Source: CAWGLW01 sp963823525 (GTDB taxonomy: Bacteria; Pseudomonadota; Gammaproteobacteria; Steroidobacterales; Steroidobacteraceae). Taken from it: DNA of 64,000 bases. The notes under the pieces were generated by a model, which made no database searches, was not told the DNA's origin, and saw nothing but the letters and a program-made list of their open reading frames with translations. Shown here one piece after another: positions 1 to 9,518 of this stretch. Positions within the stretch are counted from its first letter, which is position 1, and each line of letters starts with the position of its first letter. Location: positions 1,302,001 through 1,366,000 of the forward strand of contig CAWGLW010000006.1 in assembly GCA_963823525.1 (NCBI GenBank), written 5' to 3'. The translations under genes and the position numbers were made by a program.

Positions 1-1184
1 CCAAGATTGAGTCCGTCAAAGACCTGGTAGCCCGCGGCGATCCAGAGCAGCGTCGCGCCGAGTCCTGCCAGCGCGGCGGCGTTCGGGTCTGCCCGGCCGA
101 CGAAGCTCGGCAGCAGCCAGGGACCCAGCAGAGCGATCATGACGCCGAGCAGCCCCATGAAAGCAACCGTAATTACGATCACGGCGTTGCCCAGGCGCCG
201 GGCCCAGTCGCGATCGCCAGCCCCGATAGAAAGGCCAATTAGCGTCGTGCTCGCCATTGCGATGCCAACACCGGGCATGTAAGCCAGCGACGTCAACATC
301 ATGACAATCTGCGTGGCTGCGCCTTCAACCTCACCCAGGCGAACCTGCATCAGCTGGAACAGTGACAGGCCGAACAGGTCAGCCGCATAGAGCACACCCA
401 TGGGCAAGCCGATACGTATCTGCCGGGAAAGGCTGCGCAGGTCCGGTCGCCACGTCAGATGACTTCGATAGCGACTCCTGATCCCCTCGCCAAGAAAGAT
501 GAACAGTGCGAAAGCGAGGCCGATCAACATGCTGAGATTGGTCGCCCAGGCGGCACCTGCCATGCCGAAATCAAGCTCGAAAATCAGCAACTGGTTGAGC
601 AACGCGTTACTGATCGCCACCAGCGCCGTGGTCGAGACGGTCAGTCCCGGGCGCGCGATGCCGTTAAAGAACCCGAGCATTGACCACAGGGCGACGCCTA
701 TCGGTGCGCCGAGCATCCGTGGCCACCAGAATTCCAGCGCGAGGTCGAGCACCTGCGGCTCGAGACCCAGCGCTTCAAGCAAGGGTCGCGCGAGGAACGC
801 GGCGCCGGTAAAAAGCGGTATCGTGAGCAGGCTACCCCAAAGCGCAACCCACGCGGCATGGCTCGCGCGCCAGCGCCGCCGGCCGCCCTGGGCCTGGGCC
901 ACGAGCGTCTGGACGGCCAGTCCGACGCCACCAAACAATACGATAAAGAAAATCACGATCCAGTAGATCGCCGCCATTCCGGCCATGGCCTGCGTCGAAA
1001 TATGCCCGACGAACCAGGTATCGGTCAGGCTGATGATCGCCTGCAGGCTGCTGTTGACCATCAGCGGCATGGCCAGGGCCATGATGCACCGGTAGCTGAT
1101 CCTCCGGTTGCCGGTGGCGTCGATACGCATGGCGGGAAGCTCGCTTAAGGAGCGAGTGGCAGCGCTTGTATCGTTAGTGGACAT
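1..1184 (-). CDS. MATE family efflux transporter (3' end outside window)
   Basis: Leftward reading frame starting ATG at 1184 and still open at base 1, giving about 394 residues (MSTNDTSAATRSLSELPAMR...). It has many hydrophobic segments and motifs of the MATE/NorM/DinF family: an early segment containing SLTDTWFVGHIS, then GGVGLAVQTLVAQAQGG, and a second half with GVGIAMASTTLIGLSIGAGD, the internal repeat expected of a 12-helix antiporter. The family exports cationic drugs, toxins or metabolites across the inner membrane using a Na+ or H+ gradient. The C-terminal helices lie beyond the window edge. Substrate cannot be inferred. The divergent neighbour is a mechanosensitive channel gene. Confidence 0.85.
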   Translation of the reverse strand, partial: MSTNDTSAATRSLSELPAMRIDATGNRRISYRCIMALAMPLMVNSSLQAIISLTDTWFVGHISTQAMAGMAAIYWIVIFFIVLFGGVGLAVQTLVAQAQGGRRRWRASHAAWVALWGSLLTIPLFTGAAFLARPLLEALGLEPQVLDLALEFWWPRMLGAPIGVALWSMLGFFNGIARPGLTVSTTALVAISNALLNQLLIFELDFGMAGAAWATNLSMLIGLAFALFIFLGEGIRSRYRSHLTWRPDLRSLSRQIRIGLPMGVLYAADLFGLSLFQLMQVRLGEVEGAATQIVMMLTSLAYMPGVGIAMASTTLIGLSIGAGDRDWARRLGNAVIVITVAFMGLLGVMIALLGPWLLPSFVGRADPNAAALAGLGATLLWIAAGYQVFDGLNL

Positions 1185-1344
1185 GTCCCGTATTACCGGC
1201 AGGACCGACGGGCAGCGGCCCCGGATCAACTGGTGAGCGCATTCTGCCAGATCCGGCCCGCCGGTCGCGATGAATCCCACTGTGACTGTCGTGTTTCCGA
1301 TGCGACAATCCGCGCAACGATCAAGGAGCGACAGGCAAGCCCCC

Positions 1345-3801
1345 ATGCACCACATGTCCCGGATTACGCAGCAAGCCTTGCTCGTCGCGATCATGCTTGC
1401 CGGCAGCGCAGGACACGCGCGCGCGCAATCCACGCCGGCTGCGCCCCCGGTCAACATCATCCCTGCCACTGAAGTACCGTGGCGTGCGAACGCCGACGAG
1501 CGCTTCGCGCGTGAAGTGGCCGGGCTGGCCACGCGCAGCCAGGGCGGCGAGCCCCTGCGGGATGACTTGTCGAATCTGGGCGAGAAGATCCACCAGCTCG
1601 ATCACCGGCAGTCCGGCATGGAACTCAGTCAGGTTCCAGTCATACGCCTCGAGAACATGCGGCGTCACTGGGAATTTTACGATCAGCAACTGGACGCATG
1701 GAGTGACCGGCTGAAGCGTGTGACGAGCGTGTTGGCGAGGGACTCCACGGTGCTGGCGAAAGCCCGCAACGAATGGGAGGTCACGCGTTCGGCGGACCAG
1801 CGCAGCGGAATGACGCCGGCCCTGCTCAATCGCATTGAAGAGGTGATTCACGAGATTGACCAGGCAGACCGGCTGCTTAGCGTTCCGCTGGGTCAGTTGC
1901 TCGAGCTCGGTTCGCACGCCAACGATCTTCAGTACAGTATCGAGGCCGGGCGCGGCGCAATTGATGCCGCAATCCTCGACCAGAACCGTCGACTCGCCGT
2001 TGCAGACCAACCGCCGCTCTGGAAGTCCTTGTCAACGGCATCTGAGGCCGACCATTCCGCCACATCGCCGATGGAAGGTGAGGCGCTCGAGCGTGAATTC
2101 ATCAGCGAATACCTGACCAGTCGCAAACCCCAGCTGAGGCTTTATCTGGCATTCGCCCTCCTGCTGCTTCCGTTGCTGCTCTGGCTCAGCCGCCGCTGCC
2201 GCTCGATGGTTTCCAATGACCCGGAATTGCACAGTACAGCTCACGTGCTGGTGCGTCCGCTCTCCGCATGGCTGGTGCTCGTACTGCTCGGCTTCATGGT
2301 GATCGAGACCGACGCACCCGGCTCGCTGCGACAACTGGCCCTGCTCCTTCCGGTCATCCCGGTACTGCGGATTCTCCCGCGAAAGGTCTTTGACGTACTC
2401 GGCCCCTGGCCCTACGTGGGCAGCGCCCTGTACGTACTGAACCTGCTCGGATTCCTGCTGACCAATCAGCCTGTCCAGTATCGGCTTTACATCCTTGCGA
2501 TCACGCTGCTCGCTCTGGCCGGGCTGCTCTGGCTGCTTGCCCGCTCACGCACCAATCCCCTGGCCGCAACGCAGATTAGCGGTCCGGCGAGACCCGCTTT
2601 CACTGTGTTCTGTGTCATTGGCGTTGGCGCGCTGCTTGTCTCGACCGTCTCGAATATTTTGGGCAATGTGTCGCTGGCCGAAATGCTGACCGATGCCACC
2701 GTGGACAGCAGCTACTTTGCGTTGGCGACCTACGCGGCTGCGACCGTATTAAGCGTATTCGTCAAGCTGGCTCTGTCGCGGCGCGAAACATCCAGCTTGC
2801 AGGTGGTCACCCAGCACGCCGGCCCTTTGCTGCAGAGTCTCGGTACGCTGATCAAGATCGCGGCACTGGTGATGTGGATCGTATTCACGCTCAATGAGTT
2901 CCGGATCTATCGTCGCGTGGCGGACGGGCTGCGGGAGATCCTGACTCACGGCGTCAATTTCGGTCAAATTTCCATCACGCTCGGCAGCGTCGTGCTGTTT
3001 GCGGCGGCTGTCTTTCTTGCGTTCTGGGTGGCGCGAACGATGCGCCGCATCCTGGCCGATGAAGTGCTGCCGAAAATGCGCCTGCCGCAGGGCGTCGGTA
3101 ACAGTATCTCCACACTGTCCTACTACCTGTTGATCATGCTGGGCCTGCTGATCGCACTGGCGGTGGCCGGGTTCCAGGTGGGCCAGCTCGCAATCATCTT
3201 TGGCGCACTCGGTGTCGGTATTGGCTTTGGCCTGCAGAACGTCGTCAACAACTTTGTCTCTGGACTGATACTGATGTTCGAGCGGCCGATTCGGCCGGAC
3301 GACGTCGTCGAAATCGCCGGCGTGTACGGCAAAGTCACGGATATCGGCATCCGCGCAACCACGGTGACAACCTTCGAAGGTGCGGAGGTCCTGGTACCAA
3401 ACGGCATGTTGCTGTCTGACAAGTTGATCAACTGGACGCTCAGCAATATGAATCGCCGGCTCGAGGTGATCGTCGGTGTCGCCTACGGCACGGATCCCGG
3501 CACGGTCGTGGAACTGCTCACCAGCACAGCCCGCGAAACACCAGGCGTCCTCGCAGAGCCCGAGCCGTACACGTTGTTTACCGGGTTCGGCGCCAGTTCA
3601 TTGGATTTCAAGGTCCGGGCGTGGAGCAATAGCCTGCAGGAATGGTTGAAAATTCACAGCGACTTGACCGTCCGTATCAACGATGCGATCACCGCCGCCG
3701 GCATCGAGATTCCATTCCCGCAGCGCGACCTGCACTTGCGCTCGGTTTCGCCGGACCTTCGCGAGCAACTGGCTGGCCCCGCGCAGGGGACGGCGAACTG
3801 A
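1345..3801 (+). CDS. Large MscS-family mechanosensitive channel (MscK-like)
   Basis: About 818 residues from ATG 1345. The frame opens at 1270, but the 1345 start gives a proper signal peptide (MHHMSRITQQALLVAIML...AHA region), so I prefer it; an AAGGAG lies rather far upstream at 1323. A periplasmic helical domain (about residues 30-270) is followed by roughly 10-11 membrane helices. The last is the glycine/alanine-rich pore helix (AIIFGALGVGIGFGLQNVV), then the conserved cytoplasmic MscS beta domain (FERPIRPDDVVEI, VLVPNGMLLSDKLINW). It should open on membrane tension to release solutes during hypo-osmotic shock. Length and architecture match the MscK/MscM-like class rather than the small MscS. 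Confidence 0.88.
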   Translation: MHHMSRITQQALLVAIMLAGSAGHARAQSTPAAPPVNIIPATEVPWRANADERFAREVAGLATRSQGGEPLRDDLSNLGEKIHQLDHRQSGMELSQVPVIRLENMRRHWEFYDQQLDAWSDRLKRVTSVLARDSTVLAKARNEWEVTRSADQRSGMTPALLNRIEEVIHEIDQADRLLSVPLGQLLELGSHANDLQYSIEAGRGAIDAAILDQNRRLAVADQPPLWKSLSTASEADHSATSPMEGEALEREFISEYLTSRKPQLRLYLAFALLLLPLLLWLSRRCRSMVSNDPELHSTAHVLVRPLSAWLVLVLLGFMVIETDAPGSLRQLALLLPVIPVLRILPRKVFDVLGPWPYVGSALYVLNLLGFLLTNQPVQYRLYILAITLLALAGLLWLLARSRTNPLAATQISGPARPAFTVFCVIGVGALLVSTVSNILGNVSLAEMLTDATVDSSYFALATYAAATVLSVFVKLALSRRETSSLQVVTQHAGPLLQSLGTLIKIAALVMWIVFTLNEFRIYRRVADGLREILTHGVNFGQISITLGSVVLFAAAVFLAFWVARTMRRILADEVLPKMRLPQGVGNSISTLSYYLLIMLGLLIALAVAGFQVGQLAIIFGALGVGIGFGLQNVVNNFVSGLILMFERPIRPDDVVEIAGVYGKVTDIGIRATTVTTFEGAEVLVPNGMLLSDKLINWTLSNMNRRLEVIVGVAYGTDPGTVVELLTSTARETPGVLAEPEPYTLFTGFGASSLDFKVRAWSNSLQEWLKIHSDLTVRINDAITAAGIEIPFPQRDLHLRSVSPDLREQLAGPAQGTAN

Positions 3802-3820
3802 GACGAGGGGCTGGCGGGCG

Positions 3821-4501
3821 ATGTTCATTGAAAGCGCGCTGTTGACGACCGGCATGCAGATAGCGACCGGCGCGATCGCGTTGGCTGCTCTGGCCTTTGC
3901 GGCCGTCACGGCACCCTGGCGCTCATGGTTACTCGATCCGGAGCGGCAACGGGTCTGGCTGATCAGCCTGGCCCTGCTGTTCGGGATCTGGTCAATGAAG
4001 GCCGGTGTTACGCCGGGACTTTCGGTGCGTTTCCTGATGATTACAGCCCTGACACTGATGCACGGTTGGCAGTTTGCCGTGCTTGGAGCGGCACTGATAC
4101 TGCTTGTGCTGACCCTGACCGGACAGACAGACTGGGCGAGTTTCGGTGCGAACCTGTTGTGTACGGGTGTCGTTCCGGCGGTGTTCACAGCGTGGCTTCA
4201 CGAATTTATCCACGATCGTCTGCCGCACAACTACTTCATCTATTTCTTCCTGACTGCCTTTCTCGGTTCCGCGCTGGCTTTTAACCTGGCCGGGCTCACC
4301 CGGCTCGCGCTGATTGCCACCGATGCGCTGCCGGCCGGGCGAGTAACGGCCGAGTACTTCGTCATACTGCCACTGATGAGTTTTGGCGAAGGGGTGGTGA
4401 ATGGAATGGTCATCGCGATGGCGGTCGTTTACCGGCCGCGCTGGGTGATGAGTTTTGATGACCGTCTTTACTTGCGGTCACCGCCGCGAGGCCAGGACTG
4501 A
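3821..4501 (+). CDS. Polytopic membrane protein, CbiM/COG3235-like
   Basis: About 226 residues from ATG 3821, 20 bases after the channel gene and probably co-transcribed with it. It has six or seven hydrophobic segments. A central HEFIHDRLPHNYFIYFFLTAF segment and the C-terminal PLMSFGEGVVNGMVIAMAVVY resemble the CbiM-like energy-coupling-factor permease family found as standalone genes in gammaproteobacteria. CbiM homologues take part in cobalt or nickel uptake, but no ATPase or partner subunit is adjacent, so metal transport is only a family-level inference. The ATG is chosen because earlier in-frame codons overlap the channel gene. Confidence 0.6.
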   Translation: MFIESALLTTGMQIATGAIALAALAFAAVTAPWRSWLLDPERQRVWLISLALLFGIWSMKAGVTPGLSVRFLMITALTLMHGWQFAVLGAALILLVLTLTGQTDWASFGANLLCTGVVPAVFTAWLHEFIHDRLPHNYFIYFFLTAFLGSALAFNLAGLTRLALIATDALPAGRVTAEYFVILPLMSFGEGVVNGMVIAMAVVYRPRWVMSFDDRLYLRSPPRGQD

Positions 4502-4543
4502 GCAGAGTAATCGTTTAGTGACCGGGCAGGTTTACCGAATCCC

Positions 4544-6211
4544 ATGCTGACAAAAATTATTCGCGGCGCAGTCGCCGCGCTGTCGCTGCTGACGCCGTTC
4601 GTATCCGGCGCGCAGGATCAGCCAGAGCCCTCGACGCTGACTGAGGCCATACGCAGTCGAGTCGATACGCTCCGCTACGGCGGGAACACGGACGTCCGAG
4701 GTGACCGGATCGTACTCGCCGAGCCGGTCGCACAGTTTTATGAGGACACGCAATTCCGGGGATTCTGGAACAGCACGGGACGCCTGGATGAATTGATGGC
4801 GGAGATCGACGGTGTGTATGCCGATGGACTGAACCCGGAGGATTATCACGCGAGTGCCTTGCGATCCTTCCGTCAGCAACTCGGCGGGAGCAAGGCGCTC
4901 ACGCCGGCGGAGAGTGCGGACCTGGAACTGCTGGCGACCGACGCGATGGTCCTGGCGCTCTACCACCTTTACAAAGGCAAGGTCGATCCGGTCGATATCA
5001 GTTCGCAGTGGAATTTCGAGGCGCGGCCGATTCACTCGGAGAGCACCCGGGAATTGCTGTACAGGGTCCTTTCGACAGGTGAAATCAGCGGGGTCTTCGA
5101 CAGCGTCCGGCCCGAACACATCTGGTACCGACGGGGTCGGGAAGGGCTCGCCCGATACCGGACCATGGAAGCGGCGGGTGGCTGGCCCGAGTTGCCGGAC
5201 GGACCGGTGATCAAGCCGGAAATGAATGATCCACGTCTGCCAGTGCTTCGTCGGAGACTGCAGATTTCCGGTGATCTGGAGACGTCCACATCGGTCTTCC
5301 AAGGTGACTTTTATGATGCAGACACCGTCGCCGGTATTGAACGATTCCAGGAACGCCACGGGCTGAGCCGTGACGGAGTCATCGGTCCGGCGACCCGCGC
5401 GGCACTCAACGTCTCGGTCGGCGCTCGTATCGATCAGATCCGCGTCAACCTCGAACGTGCCCGCTGGGTTCTGCACGAACTGCATGGGGATTTCGTGCTG
5501 GTCGACGTGGCGGGCTTCGCGGTAAGTTATTTCCGTGACAATGAACCAGTCTGGCGCTCACGGGCCGTGGTCGGCCGACCTTATCGTGAGACGCCGATCT
5601 TCAAGTCGGAAATCAAGTACGTGGTATTCAATCCGACCTGGACGATTCCACCGGGCATTATCGCCAAGGACAAATTGCCAGTGATCAAGCGCGATCCAGG
5701 CTACCTGAATCGCAACCACATACGCGTGATCGATCGTAACGGCCGACGGGTTGATCCTTATTCGGTCAACTGGAACCAGTACAAGGGGGCAAACATTCCC
5801 TACCAGCTCGTACAGGACCCGGGTCCGGACAATGCCCTCGGACTGGTGAAAATAATGTTCCCCAATCCTTACCTCGTTTACCTGCACGATTCGCCGGCCA
5901 AAGCGCTGTACGAGCGCGATGAACGGGCGTTCAGTTCGGGCTGCATCCGGGTTCAGAAAGCCTTCGAACTCACGGAACTGGTGCTGAATCAGCCAGAGCG
6001 CTGGAACGAAGAGAGCATCGCGAAGGTCATCGCGGGTAAGAGGACGCAGACAGTCAACCTCGAAAAATCGTTACCAGTGCTGATCCTGTACTGGACTGCG
6101 GAGCCATTACCAGACGGCCAGGTCGGCTTTCGCGGCGATATCTATGGCCGCGACCCCTCGACGCTGGCGGCGCTGAACAGCAAATTTCGACTGCCACCGT
6201 CGCAGCAATAA
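4544..6211 (+). CDS. L,D-transpeptidase, YcbB/LdtD type
   Basis: 555 residues with an N-terminal signal peptide (MLTKIIRGAVAALSLLTPFVSG). It contains a peptidoglycan-binding-like domain (about residues 225-285, GDFYDADTVAGIERFQERHG...IGPATRAALN) and a C-terminal YkuD catalytic domain. The catalytic signature is HDSPAK followed by FSSGCIRV, with the nucleophilic cysteine at residue 467. Enzymes of this class make 3-3 cross-links between diaminopimelate residues in periplasmic peptidoglycan and can bypass beta-lactam-sensitive transpeptidases. Length and domain order match E. coli YcbB (LdtD). It lies 42 bases after the previous gene. Confidence 0.92.
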   Translation: MLTKIIRGAVAALSLLTPFVSGAQDQPEPSTLTEAIRSRVDTLRYGGNTDVRGDRIVLAEPVAQFYEDTQFRGFWNSTGRLDELMAEIDGVYADGLNPEDYHASALRSFRQQLGGSKALTPAESADLELLATDAMVLALYHLYKGKVDPVDISSQWNFEARPIHSESTRELLYRVLSTGEISGVFDSVRPEHIWYRRGREGLARYRTMEAAGGWPELPDGPVIKPEMNDPRLPVLRRRLQISGDLETSTSVFQGDFYDADTVAGIERFQERHGLSRDGVIGPATRAALNVSVGARIDQIRVNLERARWVLHELHGDFVLVDVAGFAVSYFRDNEPVWRSRAVVGRPYRETPIFKSEIKYVVFNPTWTIPPGIIAKDKLPVIKRDPGYLNRNHIRVIDRNGRRVDPYSVNWNQYKGANIPYQLVQDPGPDNALGLVKIMFPNPYLVYLHDSPAKALYERDERAFSSGCIRVQKAFELTELVLNQPERWNEESIAKVIAGKRTQTVNLEKSLPVLILYWTAEPLPDGQVGFRGDIYGRDPSTLAALNSKFRLPPSQQ

Positions 6212-6245
6212 AAAGGCCGGCGCGAAGAAATACTTCCCGCCGGCC
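6208..6245 (-). terminator. Intrinsic terminator for the OmpA-family gene
   Basis: GGCCGGCG (6215-6222) pairs with CGCCGGCC (6238-6245). After one C:C mismatch an inner GAAG/CTTC stem closes a five-base loop. Read leftward, the hairpin is followed by TTTTATT, which makes it a terminator for the minus-strand gene ending at 6275. The rightward flank has no T tract, although the L,D-transpeptidase stop codon touches the element. Confidence 0.75.
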
Positions 6246-6274
6246 CGTTCCCGGAGACACGGACTGATTCTTGA

Positions 6275-7402
6275 TCAGGCCCCGCTGTCGGTTCGGATCA
6301 GCATCACGCGGCGATTCCGCTGCCGGCCCATCTCGGTGTCATTATCAGCAATCGGGCTCGACTCGCCCCGGCCCAGTGCCTGCAACCGGCCTGGATTGAC
6401 GCCGCGGGAGATGAGGTAGTCATAGACGGACTTGGCTCGTCGCTCGGACAGGGAAAGGTTGTAGGCGTCGCTCCCGACGCTGTCCGTGTGACCCTCGATC
6501 ATCGCGGTCGCAACGGAAAGCTGGTTCATGAAATCGACGACCCTCTCGAGTTCGCGAATCGACTCCGGTCGAAGTTCGGCGCTGTCGAAATCAAAATAAA
6601 GCATCAGTCGTGAAACGAGGCTGCAGCCAAACGAATCGACGGTATCGCCCGTCGGCGTGCTGGGGCACTTGTCGTTCACGTCGCATACACCGTCTGCGTC
6701 ACCATCCGCACAGGCGGTCGGCGGCGACGCGGCCGGGGACGGCGTTGGCGCCGGTGGAGGAGGCGCGGCCACCGGTGCAGCCTCTGCAACCCGCTCACCG
6801 CCAAAGCGATAGCCGACCATCAAGCCGGCCAGGAAGGGGTCGAAGGAAATCTCGCCCACGCGGTCGCCGTTCAACCGGGTCTCGGTATCCATGTCGACCC
6901 ATCGCAGGTCCAGGCTGAGCAACCATCGTTTGCTCAGGTTGTAGTCGATGCCACCGATGAGTGCCGGACCGATGGCCTCGTTGAAATCGAGGTCGCTCGG
7001 GCTTTCATCCATGAAGACGGCGAAATTGACCCCCGCGCCAAGGTAAGGTTGCCAGCGGCCATCTGGATTCCAGTGATAGAGCCAGCTCACCATTGGCATC
7101 ACGTACTTGGTCGAGGCCTTGCCCGCGTCCCTGACCGTGATATCCGAATCAAACGGCCCGGAGCCGAATAGCTCCAGGGACCAGTGCTGATCGAACAGGT
7201 AGGCAATGCTGAACGTGGCCATCGCCGAGTCGTCGACCTCGACGAACAATTTCTCGTCGTCGATTCTCAGATGACCGCTGTTGTCCTTCGCGCTCAGGTA
7301 ATGCGCGCCGCCGCGAACCAGCCACGTATGTTCCTGGGCGGCCGCGACGTTCGCAGCGAGAACACCCAGGATCGCACAGACGAATACCAGGCTTCTTCTC
7401 AT
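6275..7402 (-). CDS. OmpA-family outer-membrane protein with TSP3-like linker
   Basis: 375 residues. A signal peptide (MRRSLVFVCAILGVLAANVAAA) precedes a predicted eight-strand beta barrel of about 170 residues. A proline/alanine linker then leads to a thrombospondin type-3-like calcium-binding repeat (DGDADGVCDVNDKCP) and a C-terminal OmpA domain (MLYFDFDSAELRPES, EGHTDSVGSDAYNLSLSERRA, RGESSPIADN) that binds diaminopimelate in peptidoglycan. It likely tethers the outer membrane to the wall. The two cysteines bracketing the TSP3 region resemble the disulfide of OprF-type proteins. A strong terminator lies just downstream. Confidence 0.88.
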   Translation of the reverse strand: MRRSLVFVCAILGVLAANVAAAQEHTWLVRGGAHYLSAKDNSGHLRIDDEKLFVEVDDSAMATFSIAYLFDQHWSLELFGSGPFDSDITVRDAGKASTKYVMPMVSWLYHWNPDGRWQPYLGAGVNFAVFMDESPSDLDFNEAIGPALIGGIDYNLSKRWLLSLDLRWVDMDTETRLNGDRVGEISFDPFLAGLMVGYRFGGERVAEAAPVAAPPPPAPTPSPAASPPTACADGDADGVCDVNDKCPSTPTGDTVDSFGCSLVSRLMLYFDFDSAELRPESIRELERVVDFMNQLSVATAMIEGHTDSVGSDAYNLSLSERRAKSVYDYLISRGVNPGRLQALGRGESSPIADNDTEMGRQRNRRVMLIRTDSGA

Positions 7403-7553
7403 GTTGGCGCTCCCTTTGCCGAGAAATGCCGCGGCAAATCCGCGGCGTTACGGCAAATGTAGCAGACACAAGGGAGACCGGCCGCCGCGGCGCGCTGGCA
7501 GGCCGGGAATTCATGAAGAAAGTGTTAAATGGCTTCCAGTTAACCCGGAAATG

Positions 7554-8042
7554 TCAGCCGTGGTCGTGCCCACCCGGGCCGTGCACATGCCCATGAGCAA
7601 GCTCCTCGGCTGTGGCATCGCGAACCTCGGCAATCTCGACATCGAAGGTCAGCCTGGCGCCAGCCAGCGGATGATTTGCGTCCACGGTGACGACATCATC
7701 GGCTACCTGGGTGACCGTTACGACGCGTGTCTGGCCCTGCGGCGTCTGTGCCTGGAATTGCATACCCGGATTGACCTCGCCGACATTCTCGAACGCCTGG
7801 CGTGGGACGTCCTGCACCAGTTGCTCATCACGCTCACCATAACCTTCGGCCGGTTCCACCTGTACGTTGAGCTTTTCACCGGCCTTCTTTCCCATCAACG
7901 CCGACTCCAGGCCAGGGATGATGTTTCCCTTGCCATGCAGGTAAGCGAGGGGTTCGCGCCCGGATGAAGTATCGAGCACTTCGCCGGAATCGTCTGTGAG
8001 CGTGTAATGAATCAGTACAACCTTGTCGGCATCAACGAGCAT
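7554..8042 (-). CDS. slyD: FKBP-type peptidyl-prolyl isomerase, SlyD-like
   Basis: About 162 residues from the ATG at 8042; an in-frame ATG at 8060 is possible but would add six residues with no clear ribosome site. The FKBP core (VVLIHYTLTDDSGEVLDTS, then GKGNIIPGLESALMGKKAGEK) is interrupted by the insert-in-flap chaperone domain (QVEPAEGYGERDEQLVQ...). It ends in a histidine-rich tail (AHGHVHGPGGHDHG) suited to binding Ni2+, though shorter than the E. coli SlyD tail. It is probably a cytoplasmic folding helper with a possible role in nickel handling. Confidence 0.85.
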   Translation of the reverse strand: MLVDADKVVLIHYTLTDDSGEVLDTSSGREPLAYLHGKGNIIPGLESALMGKKAGEKLNVQVEPAEGYGERDEQLVQDVPRQAFENVGEVNPGMQFQAQTPQGQTRVVTVTQVADDVVTVDANHPLAGARLTFDVEIAEVRDATAEELAHGHVHGPGGHDHG

Positions 8043-8095
8043 AGGAGAAGTCCCCGGCATGTAATGAATTTATAGAAAATGAATGGACGATCGTC

Positions 8096-8518
8096 CTAGA
8101 TCGGCTGGCCGTCCCTGAGACGCATCCAGCCGCGAACGACGCGATAGATGATCCAGATGCCGACGACGAGTATGCCGAGCATCCAGGTGCCGAAACCGAC
8201 CAATACCAGCATCAGCGGCGCGGAGACGACACCGATGAGAACGATCCAGAACAGCGCGAACCAGAAGGTACGTAATTGCCAGCTGAAATGGCTTTCGAGA
8301 TAGGTGCCTCGCGCTTCATCGCGTTTCAGGTAATTCATGATTACCGCGATGATTGACGGAATTCCGAACACGAACGAAGTGGCCACCAGCGGGGAACCAA
8401 AGACGCCGATCAGCGCACTCAGCGCGTGCAGCGCATACATCCAGTGCGTGTAGCTGACCAGCGAAGGATCGGCGACGGCCTGTCCGGGATTTCCGGACGC
8501 CTGTGCAGTATCGGTCAT
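8096..8518 (-). CDS. Small membrane protein, DUF4870/COG3671-like
   Basis: 140 residues. A GGGAGG ribosome site lies seven bases before the ATG. After a polar N-terminus of about 25 residues there are three to four hydrophobic segments (ALIGVFGSPLVATSFVFGIP, FWFALFWIVLIGVV, MLGILVVGIWIIYRVVRGW). The central HFSWQLRTFWFALFW is typical of COG3671-type predicted membrane proteins. No function is established for the family. It lies 53 bases upstream of the SlyD-like gene on the same strand and may be co-transcribed with it. Confidence 0.7.
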   Translation of the reverse strand: MTDTAQASGNPGQAVADPSLVSYTHWMYALHALSALIGVFGSPLVATSFVFGIPSIIAVIMNYLKRDEARGTYLESHFSWQLRTFWFALFWIVLIGVVSAPLMLVLVGFGTWMLGILVVGIWIIYRVVRGWMRLRDGQPI

Positions 8519-8846
8519 TTTTCAGCCTCCCGCGGCCATGGAACGACGCTCCGCCGATGGAAGGCGTCACGCACTCAGTGTGAATTATTGCAGATCGAGG
8601 TCGGACGCAACACCGAGGCCCCGAAAGCAGCTTCGCGAAGCCGCCGCCGGTACTGCGACTGGACCAGCCGTACCGACACCTCCGCCGGTGCAATCGTAGT
8701 CCGTCAGGCCAGGCCATTTTGCAAAACACCGCCATGGACCACACCCCCCAAGATGGGGCGTGATTCGCGGGTTTCAACGGTGTCACGCGGAAAAACGGCG
8801 GTTTGCTGCGCGCATACCGGCGCGCTTTCTCTGTCCTCCGGCTTTC
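8519..8846. other. Non-coding stretch
   Basis: About 330 bases between the small membrane protein and the glutathione transferase gene, both leftward. Open frames here are short and unlike known proteins. A small CCCC/GGGG hairpin sits at about 8746-8758. The right part presumably holds the transferase 3' region and the left part the promoter for the membrane protein, but I see no convincing promoter. Confidence 0.4.
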
Positions 8847-9518
8847 CTACTTTGCCGCTTTTATCCTTGCGCTTGCCGCGGCGATGAAGTCCGGCAGCGC
8901 CGCGTCGCGACTGGCCGCAAGGCTCTGGACATTCTGGTTTTCGCCGAGGCGTTGCAGCAATGACTGAGCGCCCGGCAGGTCACCGATCAGGTCGAGGCCA
9001 AAGAGCTGCTTGCCGACCGTGGCGGCGAGGTCAACGCTGTACAGGAAATAGATGTCGGCCAGCGTAAACGTATCCCCTGCAACATACGGCGCGAACCGTG
9101 CGTGGCGCTTCAAGGCCGCAAATCCGGCGACCAGATCCTCGCGGGCCTTTTCCTTGATCGAATCGGGCAGCTTTCCGCCGAAGAACACCTCGGCGAAGCA
9201 GGCTCGCGCCGGCAACTCGATGTACAGCTCGATCTCTTTCATTAGCGCGCGGACCGTCGCTCTTTCGTACGGTTCCGTGGGCAGCAGGGCCCTGCCTTTT
9301 CCGGTGTCCTCAAGGTAGCCGAGGATGACGCTGGTTTCGTTGATATATCCCTGCGGCGTTCCCAGGACGGGCACCTTGCCGCGCGGACTCATGGCGAGAA
9401 ATTCGGGACTCTGGTCCGGAACCGTCGGCACGTAGTCAAAGGGTATGCCTTTTTCCAGCAGCGCCAGATGGACCATGTTGGTGTAGTTGCTGACTGGAAA
9501 TCCATATAGCTTGAGCAT
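8847..9518 (-). CDS. Glutathione S-transferase family protein
   Basis: 223 residues, with GGAGGG seven bases before the ATG. The N-terminal thioredoxin-like half (MLKLYGFPVSNYTNMVHLALLEKGIPFDYV...SPRGKVPVL, with the cis-proline in KVPVL, then NETSVILGYLED) is followed by an all-helical C-terminal half with the family motif (FTLADIYFLYSVDLA). Such enzymes conjugate or reduce electrophiles using glutathione in the cytoplasm; substrate is not predictable. A serine near position 10 (PVSNYTN) could serve as the catalytic residue. The gene stands alone between two non-coding stretches. Confidence 0.85.
   Translation of the reverse strand: MLKLYGFPVSNYTNMVHLALLEKGIPFDYVPTVPDQSPEFLAMSPRGKVPVLGTPQGYINETSVILGYLEDTGKGRALLPTEPYERATVRALMKEIELYIELPARACFAEVFFGGKLPDSIKEKAREDLVAGFAALKRHARFAPYVAGDTFTLADIYFLYSVDLAATVGKQLFGLDLIGDLPGAQSLLQRLGENQNVQSLAASRDAALPDFIAAASARIKAAK

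Noticed and set aside
1184..1345. Upstream start for the MscS-family gene at 1270
   Set aside because: The extension is arginine-rich and would bury the signal peptide; ATG 1345 gives a normal export signal.
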